Shown here: positions 47,901-57,106 of the stretch, one piece after another | How the letters are laid out: the number at the start of each line of letters is the position of its first letter | Numbering within the stretch: position 1 is the stretch's first letter | Origin: Mariniblastus fucicola | Lineage (GTDB): Bacteria; Planctomycetota; Planctomycetia; Pirellulales; Pirellulaceae | Length of the DNA stretch: 64,000 nucleotides | Reading direction: 5' to 3' | NCBI RefSeq assembly: GCF_008087665.1 | Contig: NZ_CP042912.1 | Coordinates: 4,092,001 to 4,156,000 of the forward strand | Made by a program: the position numbers and the translations under genes | The notes under the pieces: model-generated | What the model saw: the letters and a program-made list of their open reading frames with translations, nothing else | The model's database searches: none | Told to the model about the DNA's origin: nothing

Positions 47901-48173
47901 CTTTCGAAGATTCCATATGAGATTAATTGGCTCGAGAAAACCTCAGCGTTTTTTCCGAGGGACGATGCACCGGAAATCATTCTGGCCAGCAAAATCAGAT
48001 ACCTGAATGATACGATCAAGAAAACGCCGGACAGTTACAAGTACATTCCGACGGAAATCAAGGAAGCCATCGAAGCTGAGGGTGTTTATAAAGTCAGCCC
48101 CGATTCGGAACCGTTGTATTTGAAGGTCAAAGAAGCAACGCCGTTTTTTCGCAGCATCGACAAGATTCGCTGA
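44929..48173 (+). pseudogene. Large lipoprotein gene broken by a nonsense codon and a frameshift
   Basis: Three consecutive frames read as one ~1080-residue protein. Fragment 1 (44929-45165) encodes a lipoprotein signal (FAILLVFVSLLFGGC) and stops at TAG 45163-45165. The same frame continues directly through AAREQFEQWKKAG to 46302. A one-base loss in the G run at 46280-46282 shifts the frame; restoring one G gives PRWGGSVEEMIEFA and joins fragment 3, which runs to 48173. The protein contains TPR/DUF4034-like helical repeats (YYYQLGYYYRGTGFANSV, HKYFQEALEINPNYPESA, then WLAHAFHNHGDTVKALKLYL). A central beta region (residues ~640-800) resembles a lectin/LamG-like fold. Two separate lesions argue for decay, although sequencing error is possible. 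Confidence 0.8.
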
Positions 48174-49028
48174 TCAGTTCGCGACGGCGATCGTGCACAC
48201 CATGGTCCACTGACCGAAATCTACTGAGCGTTGATGCAGAATCGCAAACCCGTTGGACTCAAACAGGTCCGTGTAGTTGTGAGAGAAAGACAATTCCTCG
48301 CCGAAGGGAACGGACTCTTTCGAGTTCGCCCAATCATGATCGACTGCGACCGGTTCGCTGGCGAAAAAGATCGCTGGCTTTGATTCCTCAACGATTCGCG
48401 CCAGCATTTCGTTGAGCCTCTCACGGTGAAAATACTCCAACACGCCGCCGTTGGTTACAAAGAGTGTCTCCGGCAACGCATTCTCATTCAGCCAGTTGGA
48501 CGCGTCGGCACACTCGAAACGGACTCGTGGATCGAACGATGTTGATTTCCGATTTGATTCAACCTGAGCCCGGTTGATCTCGATTCCGGTCGCTGACTGA
48601 ACTCCGTCAAGATTCGTTGCCAGATAGTTTGTCAGCTTTCCAGAACTACAACCGAACTCCACAATCTGCTTTGGGCCAACTTCGTTCCAAACTTTTTTCA
48701 AAGCGTCGAAATCTTCGCTCTGTTTTTTGAGAAACAGATCTTCAAAACGGTGATCGCAATTGTCTGCAAACTCCTCCCCTCCATCGGTGGCCCAAAAATC
48801 GAGATGAAGGCGTTCAAAGAATTCACTGGATCCTTCATGCAACGAACGTCGTTTGAGCCACGCCATAATTGCTTTGTCACGAATTCCACGAGGCGAACTG
48901 GTCGGGGAGCGATACAGTTCGTCGGCACGAGATCGGCAAGCCGTTGAAACGACAGCTCCAATGATTTCCTTGAGTGTTTGCGTAGGGCTCTTGCTGTTGG
49001 CCGTTGCGATCGAAAGAGTTTCGCTCAT
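48174..49028 (-). CDS. SAM-dependent class I methyltransferase
   Basis: A 284-residue soluble enzyme. SAM-binding motif I is IVEFGCSSGKLTNYL, with a following acidic residue in TGIEINRAQVESN. ECADASNWL and LFVTNGGVLEYFHRE match motifs II/III of the Rossmann-like fold. The substrate is unknown; the N-terminal ~100 residues may be a substrate domain. It is convergent with the broken lipoprotein gene and divergent from the metal-efflux operon, with a 287-bp intergenic region. Confidence 0.85.
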   Translation of the reverse strand: MSETLSIATANSKSPTQTLKEIIGAVVSTACRSRADELYRSPTSSPRGIRDKAIMAWLKRRSLHEGSSEFFERLHLDFWATDGGEEFADNCDHRFEDLFLKKQSEDFDALKKVWNEVGPKQIVEFGCSSGKLTNYLATNLDGVQSATGIEINRAQVESNRKSTSFDPRVRFECADASNWLNENALPETLFVTNGGVLEYFHRERLNEMLARIVEESKPAIFFASEPVAVDHDWANSKESVPFGEELSFSHNYTDLFESNGFAILHQRSVDFGQWTMVCTIAVAN

Positions 49029-49315
49029 GTTTGATTCCGTGGCTGCGGGAGGGTTTTGTGTGGGATTCCGATCGGTCGCGACGCATGCGTCAACGAACCG
49101 CGAGTAGCTGATTCGAGTATGATTGGACTGAGCAAAAATCGATCGCGCCCCGCAGCGGTGGAGGGAAAGAGGCGTTTCCGAGAGGCAGATTGATCCGATT
49201 GAGCCGATTCTGCGTTAATTGATGCAGAATCCGTGGCACAATCGATTGCCGCCAGTCTGCGGGCCACGTATAGTTCCACTCATCCTGTACGCACTAAATT
49301 TCGATACTGATCCAG

Positions 49316-49828
49316 ATGTTTCGATTGCTTGTATGCCTAATTCTCGTTCCTGCTTTGCTTGCAAACCAGGCGGTAATTTGTTGCGCGCATTCGCATGATG
49401 GGCACGTGGATTCGGCGCCTCACTATCATTTGTCCTGGGAAGTCCAACGCGCCTGCTCACACGATCACTCGCATTTTCACAAACACGATTCCGACAACGG
49501 ATCGCATTCGCACCCGCGGCATCGAAATCAGAACGAAGATCATCATGGCGTCCGAAAAGCTTGTGATAGCGAGCTTTGCGAGTCTCACGTGGACTGTGAA
49601 TTCGGGCTTGGGGAGCATGACGAAGGTTTGCTGATCAGCAACGACGAAAGCCTTCCACCTCTGACTTCACGGCTTTTGTTTTGCGGGCAACGCTTCACCA
49701 GTGAGCCTTGTGAAATTCTGTGTTCTTTTCGGCCGCCATTGTCGGCGCAGGTGATTGATCCCATCGACGCCTTACTCGGGCGCTACCCTTGCGCGCTCTT
49801 TCTGCAAACAGGCTCTCTGCGCCTGTAA
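49316..49828 (+). CDS. Small secreted His-rich protein, first gene of metal-efflux cluster
   Basis: A 170-residue exported protein with signal peptide LLVCLILVPALLANQAVICCA. The first half is loaded with His and Asp (HSHDGHVDSAPHYHL, HDHSHFHKHDSDNGSHSH), a composition typical of periplasmic metal-binding proteins. A Cys-rich centre (CDSELCESHVDCEFG) could add ligands. It precedes the RND adaptor and pump on the same strand. Function as a metal-binding accessory is inferred from composition and context. Confidence 0.65.
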   Translation: MFRLLVCLILVPALLANQAVICCAHSHDGHVDSAPHYHLSWEVQRACSHDHSHFHKHDSDNGSHSHPRHRNQNEDHHGVRKACDSELCESHVDCEFGLGEHDEGLLISNDESLPPLTSRLLFCGQRFTSEPCEILCSFRPPLSAQVIDPIDALLGRYPCALFLQTGSLRL

Positions 49829-49949
49829 TCGCCAGTCGCAATCGACTGCTTTTCAGCTTCCGAACGCCTGAGATCTCAGGACATACGTTCGCCCTCCCTG
49901 CAAGACAATCCGTTTGTCCGCATTTCGCGAAATGCACAAGGAACCCACG

Positions 49950-51359
49950 ATGCGATCAAATATATACAAGTTCTGGCAGCCCCTTGTCTGGCTGACCGTG
50001 ATCATTGGCTTGGCCGCCGGAGCATGGTTGACTCGCGGCCAATGGCGTCCGCTGATTGTTGCGACAGAAAGTTCGGAACACGATCACCCTACGCCGGCAC
50101 CAAACGAAGAACGAAAAACGCTGGAGCTCAACAGTCAGGCTCGCGCGAACCTCGGACTGAAATCTAAACCGGTCAGTGTGCAAACTTATTGGCGCAGCAT
50201 CGAAATCCCGGGGGTAATCGTCGATCGCCCAGGAGTAACTGATCGCGGAATCACTTCTCCGCTCGAAGGCGTGGTGACTCAAGTCTATGCCTTCGAAGGT
50301 GACGTCGTGCGACCTGGCGACAAGCTGTTTAGATTGCGAATGGTTAGCGATTCGCTTCAGCAGGCCCAGTCGGAGCTGTTCAAAGCGGTCAGGGAAACGG
50401 AGATCGTCAGAATGGAGATATCACGCGTGTCAAAACTGATCGATTCTGGAGTCTTGCCCGGAAAGCGAATGATCGAACTGGACCAAAAACTCAAACGCCA
50501 GTCGGCTTTGATCGATGCCCACCAGCAGGACCTGATCGCGCGCGGGTTGGATGAAACGCAGATCGAACAGATCAAACAGGGAGACTTTCTGACTTCTATC
50601 GAGATCTTCGCTCCGCCGATGAACGAATCCAATTCTGCGCTTTCAAGTGACAACTCCCTAACTGCAAACGGTTCGGACTCGGAAGACTTTTTCGAAATCC
50701 AGCAGCTTAAAGTCGATCTTGGACATCAAGTGGAATCCGGAAAACCATTGGCCATCCTCGCAAACCATCGATCGTTGTATATCAAGGGCCATGCTTTTAA
50801 AAAGGAAGCTTCCAAGCTGGCGAAAGCTGCTGAAAAAAGCTGGGAAGTCGATGTCGAGTTCACCGAAGACAACGCGGAAGACTGGAGTCCGTTGCAACAG
50901 ACGTTTCAGATTCGCCATCTCGCGAATACGACCGATCCTGACAGTCGCACTTTCGATTTCTTCATCTCGTTGAACAACCAGTCGATCGTTTATGAACGCG
51001 ACGATCGTCCGTTCATTGTTTGGCGATTCCGCCCTGGACAACGGGTACGAATCTCGGTTCCCGTGGAAGAGATCAAGAACGTGATCGTGCTTCCATCAAC
51101 AGCAGTCTATCAGGATGGCCCGGAAGCGTTTGTGTTCCAACAGAACGGTGACCTGTTCAATCAGATCTCCGTAAAAGTGCTTCATCGAGATCGCAGCAAC
51201 GTCGTGATCGCAAACGATGGCAGCGTATCGCCCGGATTCTACCTGGCTCAAAACGCGGCGGCTTCGCTGAACCGAATCCTCAAGGCTCAGGCCTCAAGTG
51301 GCTCAACGCCTGCCGGTTACCACGTCCACGCCGACGGCAGTGTTCACGGGGCTCACTAG
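49950..51359 (+). CDS. RND efflux periplasmic adaptor (CusB/CzcB-type)
   Basis: A 469-residue membrane fusion protein. It has one N-terminal anchor helix (VWLTVIIGLAAGAWLT), a lipoyl/barrel-sandwich half (SPLEGVVTQVYAFEGDVVRPGDKLFRL), a long helical hairpin (residues ~120-200) and a second lipoyl half with a beta-barrel. ATG 49950 has AAGGA upstream. It ends in GYHVHADGSVHGAH, a His-rich tail whose core is repeated in the lipoprotein at 54888. It is followed by the pump gene after only 9 bp. The cargo metal is not determined. Confidence 0.88.
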   Translation: MRSNIYKFWQPLVWLTVIIGLAAGAWLTRGQWRPLIVATESSEHDHPTPAPNEERKTLELNSQARANLGLKSKPVSVQTYWRSIEIPGVIVDRPGVTDRGITSPLEGVVTQVYAFEGDVVRPGDKLFRLRMVSDSLQQAQSELFKAVRETEIVRMEISRVSKLIDSGVLPGKRMIELDQKLKRQSALIDAHQQDLIARGLDETQIEQIKQGDFLTSIEIFAPPMNESNSALSSDNSLTANGSDSEDFFEIQQLKVDLGHQVESGKPLAILANHRSLYIKGHAFKKEASKLAKAAEKSWEVDVEFTEDNAEDWSPLQQTFQIRHLANTTDPDSRTFDFFISLNNQSIVYERDDRPFIVWRFRPGQRVRISVPVEEIKNVIVLPSTAVYQDGPEAFVFQQNGDLFNQISVKVLHRDRSNVVIANDGSVSPGFYLAQNAAASLNRILKAQASSGSTPAGYHVHADGSVHGAH

Positions 51360-51368
51360 GAAAACGAA

Positions 51369-54300
51369 ATGCTTGACGCTGTAATCAAACTGTCGCTCCG
51401 CTATCGATTTCTGGTCATCGTGATCAGCCTGATCCTGTTGGTGTATGGGTCGTGGTTGGCCACGACAATGCCAATCGATGTATTTCCGGATCTTGACCGG
51501 CCGCGAGTTATCATACTGACCGAATGCCCCGGCCTGGCGACCGAAGAAGTCGAAACGTTGGTGACGCACCCGATCGAAATCTCCCTTCTCGGTGCCAGTG
51601 GCGTCGAAGCTGTTCGCAGTCAAAGCACTGCAGGGCTGAACGTGATCTACATCGAATTCGGTTGGGACACCAAAATCCGTGACGCCCGGCAAACGGTGCA
51701 GGAGCGACTCTCGACGCTTGACGGAATTTTACCGAAAGGCATCAATCCGCAGATGACTCCACCGTCTTCGATCATGGGTCAGATTGTGATCGCCGGCGCG
51801 TACCGACAGAAAGGTCCGACAGGAGGACAGCTTGCCGCCATTGGAAAAACAGAGCTGATGGCTGAACTGATTCAGGATAACGAAGGCCAGCCAACGCTCA
51901 ATTTCTGGGAACCGGTCGACCGCCACGAACCGAAAACGTGGTCGCCGACTGAATTGGTCTATGAAGAGACGGATGCTTTCGCCTCACCGCCAGCTTTCAC
52001 GGTCGAAGTAAACGGCCGAGCCATTGACGTTGAATTTCCTTCGGAGCTGCAGCAGCAAATGGATCTGGGCACGATCGGCGATTGGGTCGTCCGTCCCCGT
52101 TTGTTGAAAGTTTCCGGCGTGGCAGAGTGCTTCATCCAGGGCGGTGACCGAAAACAGTATCAGATCCTCGTTAACCCGACGGCGCTGATCGAATACGGAG
52201 TCACGCTGCAGGATGTTCAGCGAGTGCTCGAAGAAAGCAACATCAACACCAGCGGCGGATTCGCGATCACTGGAGAATCAGAGCGGCCAATTCGAGTGCT
52301 CGGGCGTGTTGGTCCGGACGCTCGTCGCGTGATAGAAGACCTCACCAGCGTTCCGGTAAAAGTCACTGACAAGCGTTCCGTTCTGTTGGGGCAGGTTGCC
52401 GAAATCACCGAGGGTGCCGAGTTCAAACGTGGCGATGGCGCGATCAATGGCCAGCCTGGCGTCGTGTTCACGATCGTCAAGCAGCCTCATGTCGACACGC
52501 GTAGCTTGACGGACAATATTGCTGATGCGTTGGCCGAAGTCGAATCGTCGTTGCCCGCCGATGTCGTCATCAACAGCGAACTCTTTCGACTGCGAAACTT
52601 CATTGATCGAGGTGTCTTCAACGTCGGGGAAGCACTTGTTGTCGGAGCGGTTCTGGTCGTGATCGTGCTGTTTCTGTTTTTGCTGAACTTTCGTACGACC
52701 TTCATCACCCTGACCGCGATTCCACTTTCGCTTGTGATCACGATGCTGGTTTTCAGGTTGATCGGATACCTGACCGACGCGTCGCTAACGATCAACGTCA
52801 TGACGCTGGGCGGAATTGCGGTCGCTATGGGAGAGCTTGTCGACGACGCGATTGTTGACGTGGAGAACATTTTCCGGCGGCTCAAAGACAATAACTCGCT
52901 CGACAATCCGAGGCCGGCGATTCAGGTGGTCTACGACGCCAGTCGCGAAGTCCGAGGTGCAATTGTGTTTGGCACTGTTGTCGTGATCCTGGTCTTCCTG
53001 CCTCTTTTTGCGATTTCGGGCGTTGCGGGTCGACTGTTTGAGCCACTCGGGATTGCGTACATCGTTTCCATCCTGTCGTCGCTGCTGGTTTCTCTAACCG
53101 TCACCCCGGTGCTCTCGTTTTACCTGCTGCCAAAATCGAAAGCGACGCATCGCGATTCCGATGGGTTGCTTCTGAGGTTCCTCAAACGCATCGGCGGCGC
53201 GATGGTTCGATTGAGCATGGCGATCCCCGGTCCGCTGCTTTTATTGACCTGGATTGCGTTTGGAATCGCGGCGTGGCAATTCGCGAACCTAGGCAGCAGT
53301 TTCTTGCCAGAGTTCGATGAAGGCAGCGTGCAAGTCAACGTGATGCTGCCTCCCGGATCGTCGCTGGAGGCTTCAAACCAGGTCTCGTCGATTATCGACG
53401 GCAAATTCCGGGAGCTTCAGAAAGGCATCGATAATCCTGACGGGGAGATTCTACATTTTGTCCGCCGGACGGGGCGAGCTGAAATGGACGAGCATGCATC
53501 TCCGGTGAATGTGTCAGAGTACATCCTCAGCATGAATCCGGATGCGGAGATTCGACGCGATGAGGTGATCGATAAACTGTTGGACGAAGTAAAACTTGAA
53601 GTTCCTGGGGTTGCGATTGAAGTCGAACAACCGTTGGCGCACTTGATCAGCCACATGGTGTCAGGCGTTTACGCTCAGATCGCAATCAAGATCTTTGGAG
53701 ATGATCTTGATCAGCTTCAAGCTTATGCGAACCGAGCCAAACAGAGTATCGCCACGGTGGAAGGTGTGACCGAACCGATCATCGAGCCGATTCGTAAGAC
53801 GGAAGAACTTCATATTCGTTTACGATCGGAAGATCTTGCTTTGCACGGCGTCACCCGGGCTTGGGTTGCGAGCGTTTTGCAGACAGCGCTCCAGGGCGAA
53901 GTCGTCTCGCAAATTCTCGAAGGACAACGTCGCTTTGATTTGCTCGTGCGGCTCGAAGAAGAATATCGCACCGATTACGCAAACCTCCAACGCCTGCGAA
54001 TTGACCTGCCGGACAATCGTGGACCAGTCGAACTGAGCGACCTGGCTGATGTTGAAATCGGAGTCGGACCCAACGCAATCGCCAGAGACAATGGTCGTCG
54101 AAGAATCGTGATTCGCTGCAATACGCAGGGACGCGACCTTTCCAGCGCGGTCGCTGAAATCCAGACTACGCTCGACCAACAGCTTGACCTCAGTGAAGGC
54201 TATTTTGTCGAATACTCCGGGCAATTTGAAAGCCAGCGACGTGCGACGCAAACGATTCTCATTCTCAGCATGGTATCGCTAGTGGGAATGTTTATCGTGC

Positions 54301-54812
54301 TGATGGTGCTGATGCCGTCGGTTCGAATCGTGTTGCAGATTCTGAACGCTCTGCCAACGGCTTTCATTGGCGGCGTCCTGGCTCTGGTTCTCACACAGCA
54401 AACGTTGACGGTAGCCAGCCTGGTGGGATTCATCTCCCTGGGCGGAATCGCCGTCCGCAACGGAATCCTGTTGGTGACTCATTACATTCACCTGATCAAG
54501 GAAGAAGGTCAGGAATACTCCAAAGAAACCATCCTTCGCGGCAGCCTCGAAAGGCTCGCTCCGGTACTGATGACCGCGCTTACGGCGGGGATCGCGCTGA
54601 TTCCCCTCGTGCTTGGCGGCAAAGAACCTGGCCGCGAGATTTTGTATCCTGTCGCCACGGTAATTCTGGGAGGTCTGTTTACATCTACGTTCTGCGAGTT
54701 TCTTATCCACCCCGGCCTGTTCTGGAAGTTCAGCGGCAAGGACGCTGTGAAAATTGCTTCGAATGAAGACATCGATGAGATCCAGGACGACGTGAAAGCG
54801 CATCGAGCTTGA
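51369..54812 (+). CDS. Heavy-metal RND efflux pump (CusA/CzcA-type inner-membrane subunit)
   Basis: A 1147-residue proton-driven transporter. It has an N-terminal helix, two large periplasmic loops and twelve membrane segments, including the TM4 motif GGIAVAMGELVDDAIVDVEN with acidic residues of heavy-metal RND pumps. The opening MPIDVFPDLDRPRVIILTE and the PPGSSLEASNQ and IFGDDLDQLQAYANR segments are family typical. It forms an operon with the adaptor (9-bp gap) and the downstream lipoprotein. No outer-membrane channel gene of the TolC/CusC type is in the cluster. Confidence 0.93.
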   Translation: MLDAVIKLSLRYRFLVIVISLILLVYGSWLATTMPIDVFPDLDRPRVIILTECPGLATEEVETLVTHPIEISLLGASGVEAVRSQSTAGLNVIYIEFGWDTKIRDARQTVQERLSTLDGILPKGINPQMTPPSSIMGQIVIAGAYRQKGPTGGQLAAIGKTELMAELIQDNEGQPTLNFWEPVDRHEPKTWSPTELVYEETDAFASPPAFTVEVNGRAIDVEFPSELQQQMDLGTIGDWVVRPRLLKVSGVAECFIQGGDRKQYQILVNPTALIEYGVTLQDVQRVLEESNINTSGGFAITGESERPIRVLGRVGPDARRVIEDLTSVPVKVTDKRSVLLGQVAEITEGAEFKRGDGAINGQPGVVFTIVKQPHVDTRSLTDNIADALAEVESSLPADVVINSELFRLRNFIDRGVFNVGEALVVGAVLVVIVLFLFLLNFRTTFITLTAIPLSLVITMLVFRLIGYLTDASLTINVMTLGGIAVAMGELVDDAIVDVENIFRRLKDNNSLDNPRPAIQVVYDASREVRGAIVFGTVVVILVFLPLFAISGVAGRLFEPLGIAYIVSILSSLLVSLTVTPVLSFYLLPKSKATHRDSDGLLLRFLKRIGGAMVRLSMAIPGPLLLLTWIAFGIAAWQFANLGSSFLPEFDEGSVQVNVMLPPGSSLEASNQVSSIIDGKFRELQKGIDNPDGEILHFVRRTGRAEMDEHASPVNVSEYILSMNPDAEIRRDEVIDKLLDEVKLEVPGVAIEVEQPLAHLISHMVSGVYAQIAIKIFGDDLDQLQAYANRAKQSIATVEGVTEPIIEPIRKTEELHIRLRSEDLALHGVTRAWVASVLQTALQGEVVSQILEGQRRFDLLVRLEEEYRTDYANLQRLRIDLPDNRGPVELSDLADVEIGVGPNAIARDNGRRRIVIRCNTQGRDLSSAVAEIQTTLDQQLDLSEGYFVEYSGQFESQRRATQTILILSMVSLVGMFIVLMVLMPSVRIVLQILNALPTAFIGGVLALVLTQQTLTVASLVGFISLGGIAVRNGILLVTHYIHLIKEEGQEYSKETILRGSLERLAPVLMTALTAGIALIPLVLGGKEPGREILYPVATVILGGLFTSTFCEFLIHPGLFWKFSGKDAVKIASNEDIDEIQDDVKAHRA

Positions 54813-54887
54813 AAAGCTGAGCTCTTGAGACTGACATTGCGGCGGCAGCTTTGCAAAACCAATTCAATCAAAAACTTGGAGCAACAA

Positions 54888-55427
54888 ATGAAGTCCACAA
54901 CACGCACCGATTCACCCGCCATTCTACTGATTGCGTTCGCCAGCATGCTGGCAATCGCTTGCGGTTGCGATCCGAAGCCGGCGAACAATCAAGATGATTC
55001 GAGACCGGGAACGCACGTTCACGCCGATGGATCAGTGCACAACGACGACGACAACCACCACCACGAGGAAGGGCACGCACACGGTCCGGGACCTCACGGC
55101 GGCACAATTGTTGACTGGGGCGGCGGAAAGTACCACGCTGAGTTGACGGTCGATCACGACAAACAGGAAGCAACTGTTTTCATATTCGGCAACGACGAAA
55201 AAACTTCTACTCCTATCGACGCCAAAGAAATTTCGCTGACGGTCAAGGACCCATTGTTCACGGTTTCTCTGTCGGCCAAGCCACTCGGTAGCGAAGTAAT
55301 GGGGAAATCCTCTCGCTTTGTTACTACTCATAAGAACTTCGGCATTCGCAAAGACTTCGAAGGCTCGATTTCTGGGGTCGTCGACGGAACGCCCTACTCA
55401 GGGAATTTCAGCGAGGAGGACGAGTAG
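54888..55427 (+). CDS. His-rich lipoprotein, last gene of metal-efflux cluster
   Basis: A 179-residue lipoprotein with signal LLIAFASMLAIACGC, started at ATG 54888 behind GGAG. It carries a dense metal-binding stretch (GTHVHADGSVHNDDDNHHHE) that shares HVHADGSVH with the C-terminus of the adaptor. The remainder is a beta domain (GGTIVDWGGGKYHAELTVDH). It probably captures or hands off cations in the periplasm or outer leaflet; this is inferred from composition and operon position. Confidence 0.8.
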   Translation: MKSTTRTDSPAILLIAFASMLAIACGCDPKPANNQDDSRPGTHVHADGSVHNDDDNHHHEEGHAHGPGPHGGTIVDWGGGKYHAELTVDHDKQEATVFIFGNDEKTSTPIDAKEISLTVKDPLFTVSLSAKPLGSEVMGKSSRFVTTHKNFGIRKDFEGSISGVVDGTPYSGNFSEEDE

Positions 55428-55871
55428 GCGATGCAAGCTGAAGTTAGCAATACAGGTTGTTTTCAATCTCAAGCATTGGCTCGACGGCTCAAACGTCCGT
55501 AAGAAATTGCATGCCAGACTTCTATCCAAAACAGCAATGCAGACTAACGCCCCCTAACATCAAATTTGAGATCGATATGGATCGCAATCAGTAACCGAAA
55601 ATTGCCGATGTTGCCGCGTAAACTTATGGCTCGAAGCCAAAATCGTTATGGCAACTTAATTCACCAAAAAAATTTACAGAACGCGAATTGACCGATTGGT
55701 CAAATTAGATAGATTGCCTCCGCGGGGAACGGTTTCAGGTGTATGCATTAGACGCATGGCACAGAATTTTCCTGCCGGTCGGAGTTTCGTATAGCAACGA
55801 TCTCCGACTTCTCCCCGGCTCCCAAGTGCCGCACTGAACATACCGAATCTTGTTGTTATCGCAGAGAATCG
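55428..55871. promoter_or_regulatory. 444-bp gap before the small membrane protein gene
   Basis: No gene is seen on either strand. It contains the palindrome described separately at 55688-55703. The rest shows no clear structure by eye. Confidence 0.5.
55688..55703. promoter_or_regulatory. Palindromic TetR-type operator candidate overlapping a promoter
   Basis: TTGACCGATTGGTCAA is a 16-bp sequence with perfect 6-bp arms around a 4-base centre. Its left half could be a -35 (TTGACC), with TAGATT at 55710-55715 as -10 (16-base spacer). The form resembles operators of LmrA/YxaF-like TetR regulators, and such a regulator is encoded at 56367-56939. Confidence 0.55.
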
Positions 55872-56375
55872 ATGGATACGTCAGGCTCAAGAAAATACAA
55901 CCCGCAAACGATTCTAATGCTACGTGTTAGTGTTGCCCTGTGGGGAGCGTGGGGTTTAATGCACGTGTTTGCAGGAGTCGCGGCACTGAGCGAGGACACT
56001 CCAATCGCTATCGAGAAAATCGCAGATGCGGTTCATCACAACTCAGCGTCAATTGAATACCCGGCAGTCGCGGGAGCAATTATCAAACGACAAGGCTTCA
56101 ACTTGTTGTGGGCCGGGTGCGTGACGTTGTGCTGCATGGTTCCAATTTGGCACGGATCCAACTTTGCGATCTTCCTCGCAGCATTGATTGGTGGGCTGAC
56201 AGAATTGGGGCGGTTTCTGTTCCTCGACCTTGCCGGATTTGTGAACTTTCTCCCCGGCACCATTTTGACAATCATTTGCGTCACCGCCATCGTCGCCAGC
56301 GTCGGAGCTTCATTGCAGATTGCGGCGATGGATACGGAACTGGTGATTAACGCCAGACAGACAAATCTAGGCTGA
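55872..56375 (+). CDS. Small integral membrane protein, about four helices
   Basis: A 167-residue protein with roughly four hydrophobic segments (LRVSVALWGAWGLMHVFAG, NLLWAGCVTLCCMVPIW, FAIFLAALIGGLTELGRFLF and GTILTIICVTAIVASVGASL). I recognise no family with confidence. It lies downstream of the palindromic operator candidate and convergent to the TetR gene, so regulation by that repressor is plausible. Confidence 0.65.
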   Translation: MDTSGSRKYNPQTILMLRVSVALWGAWGLMHVFAGVAALSEDTPIAIEKIADAVHHNSASIEYPAVAGAIIKRQGFNLLWAGCVTLCCMVPIWHGSNFAIFLAALIGGLTELGRFLFLDLAGFVNFLPGTILTIICVTAIVASVGASLQIAAMDTELVINARQTNLG

Positions 56376-56939
56376 ACCGACAGACAGCATGCTGGCCAGT
56401 TGTTTTGAGGCAGTTTTCAGCGGCCCCGAGTTATCTCTTGAGCGAGCAAGCAGGATGGCCCCGTCCACGGCCAATACCAGAAACGTAGCAAGACTTTCGG
56501 CGCTGTCGCAGCCATGGCCTTCCTTCAACAGCTGCTCTCTGTAAGTCGACTCGAGCATTTGAATCGCTTTCATACAGGCTAAACGAACTCTTTCATTCGT
56601 CGCTCCCAGCGTCGTCGCCATCGCCAAAAATGGTAGCCCAACTTCGCTCACGGGTCGGTCAAACCGTTCGATAAGATGAAGCAGGTGAAGTTCAATGGCT
56701 TGCGAAAGTACTCCAGCTTTATGAATGCAATCTTTGAGGTCGGCAGTTGCTTCGGCAGAAATGCCCTCGACAACTGCAGCTATCAATTCGTCTTTTCCTC
56801 CCGGAAAGAAATGATAGAGCGAACCTTTCTGCGCTTCACAAGCGTCAAGCACCATCGACAACGAAACATTGATTCCGTAGTGCTTGGAAAGTAGCCGGGT
56901 AGTTCTATCTATGAAATGTTCGGCGGTGAAACGCGCCAA
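56367..56939 (-). CDS. TetR/AcrR-family transcriptional regulator
   Basis: A 190-residue repressor-type protein. The N-terminal HTH (VSLSMVLDACEAQKGSLYHFFPGGKDELIAAVV) is of the TetR class and resembles the LmrA/YxaF subgroup. The C-terminal helices form the ligand and dimer domain. It starts at TTG 56939 behind a purine-rich AGGGGG. Its last bases overlap the end of the convergent membrane-protein gene by 9 bp. The palindrome at 55688 is the most likely nearby target. Confidence 0.85.
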   Translation of the reverse strand: MARFTAEHFIDRTTRLLSKHYGINVSLSMVLDACEAQKGSLYHFFPGGKDELIAAVVEGISAEATADLKDCIHKAGVLSQAIELHLLHLIERFDRPVSEVGLPFLAMATTLGATNERVRLACMKAIQMLESTYREQLLKEGHGCDSAESLATFLVLAVDGAILLARSRDNSGPLKTASKQLASMLSVGSA

Positions 56940-57106
56940 AACGCACCCCCTGAGGCCAATCGAGCTTAGTCAAGTTAGCCCGGGAGCATAGATGCAGCAG
57001 CTTGGCCGCACAAGGAGGTCAAAACGAATGTTCGCTTTCGCGCTGAAATGAGAGATTCTCCCGGCAGGGCCTGCTTGCGCAGCCCCTTGGGGAACGCCTA
57101 TCAGAA

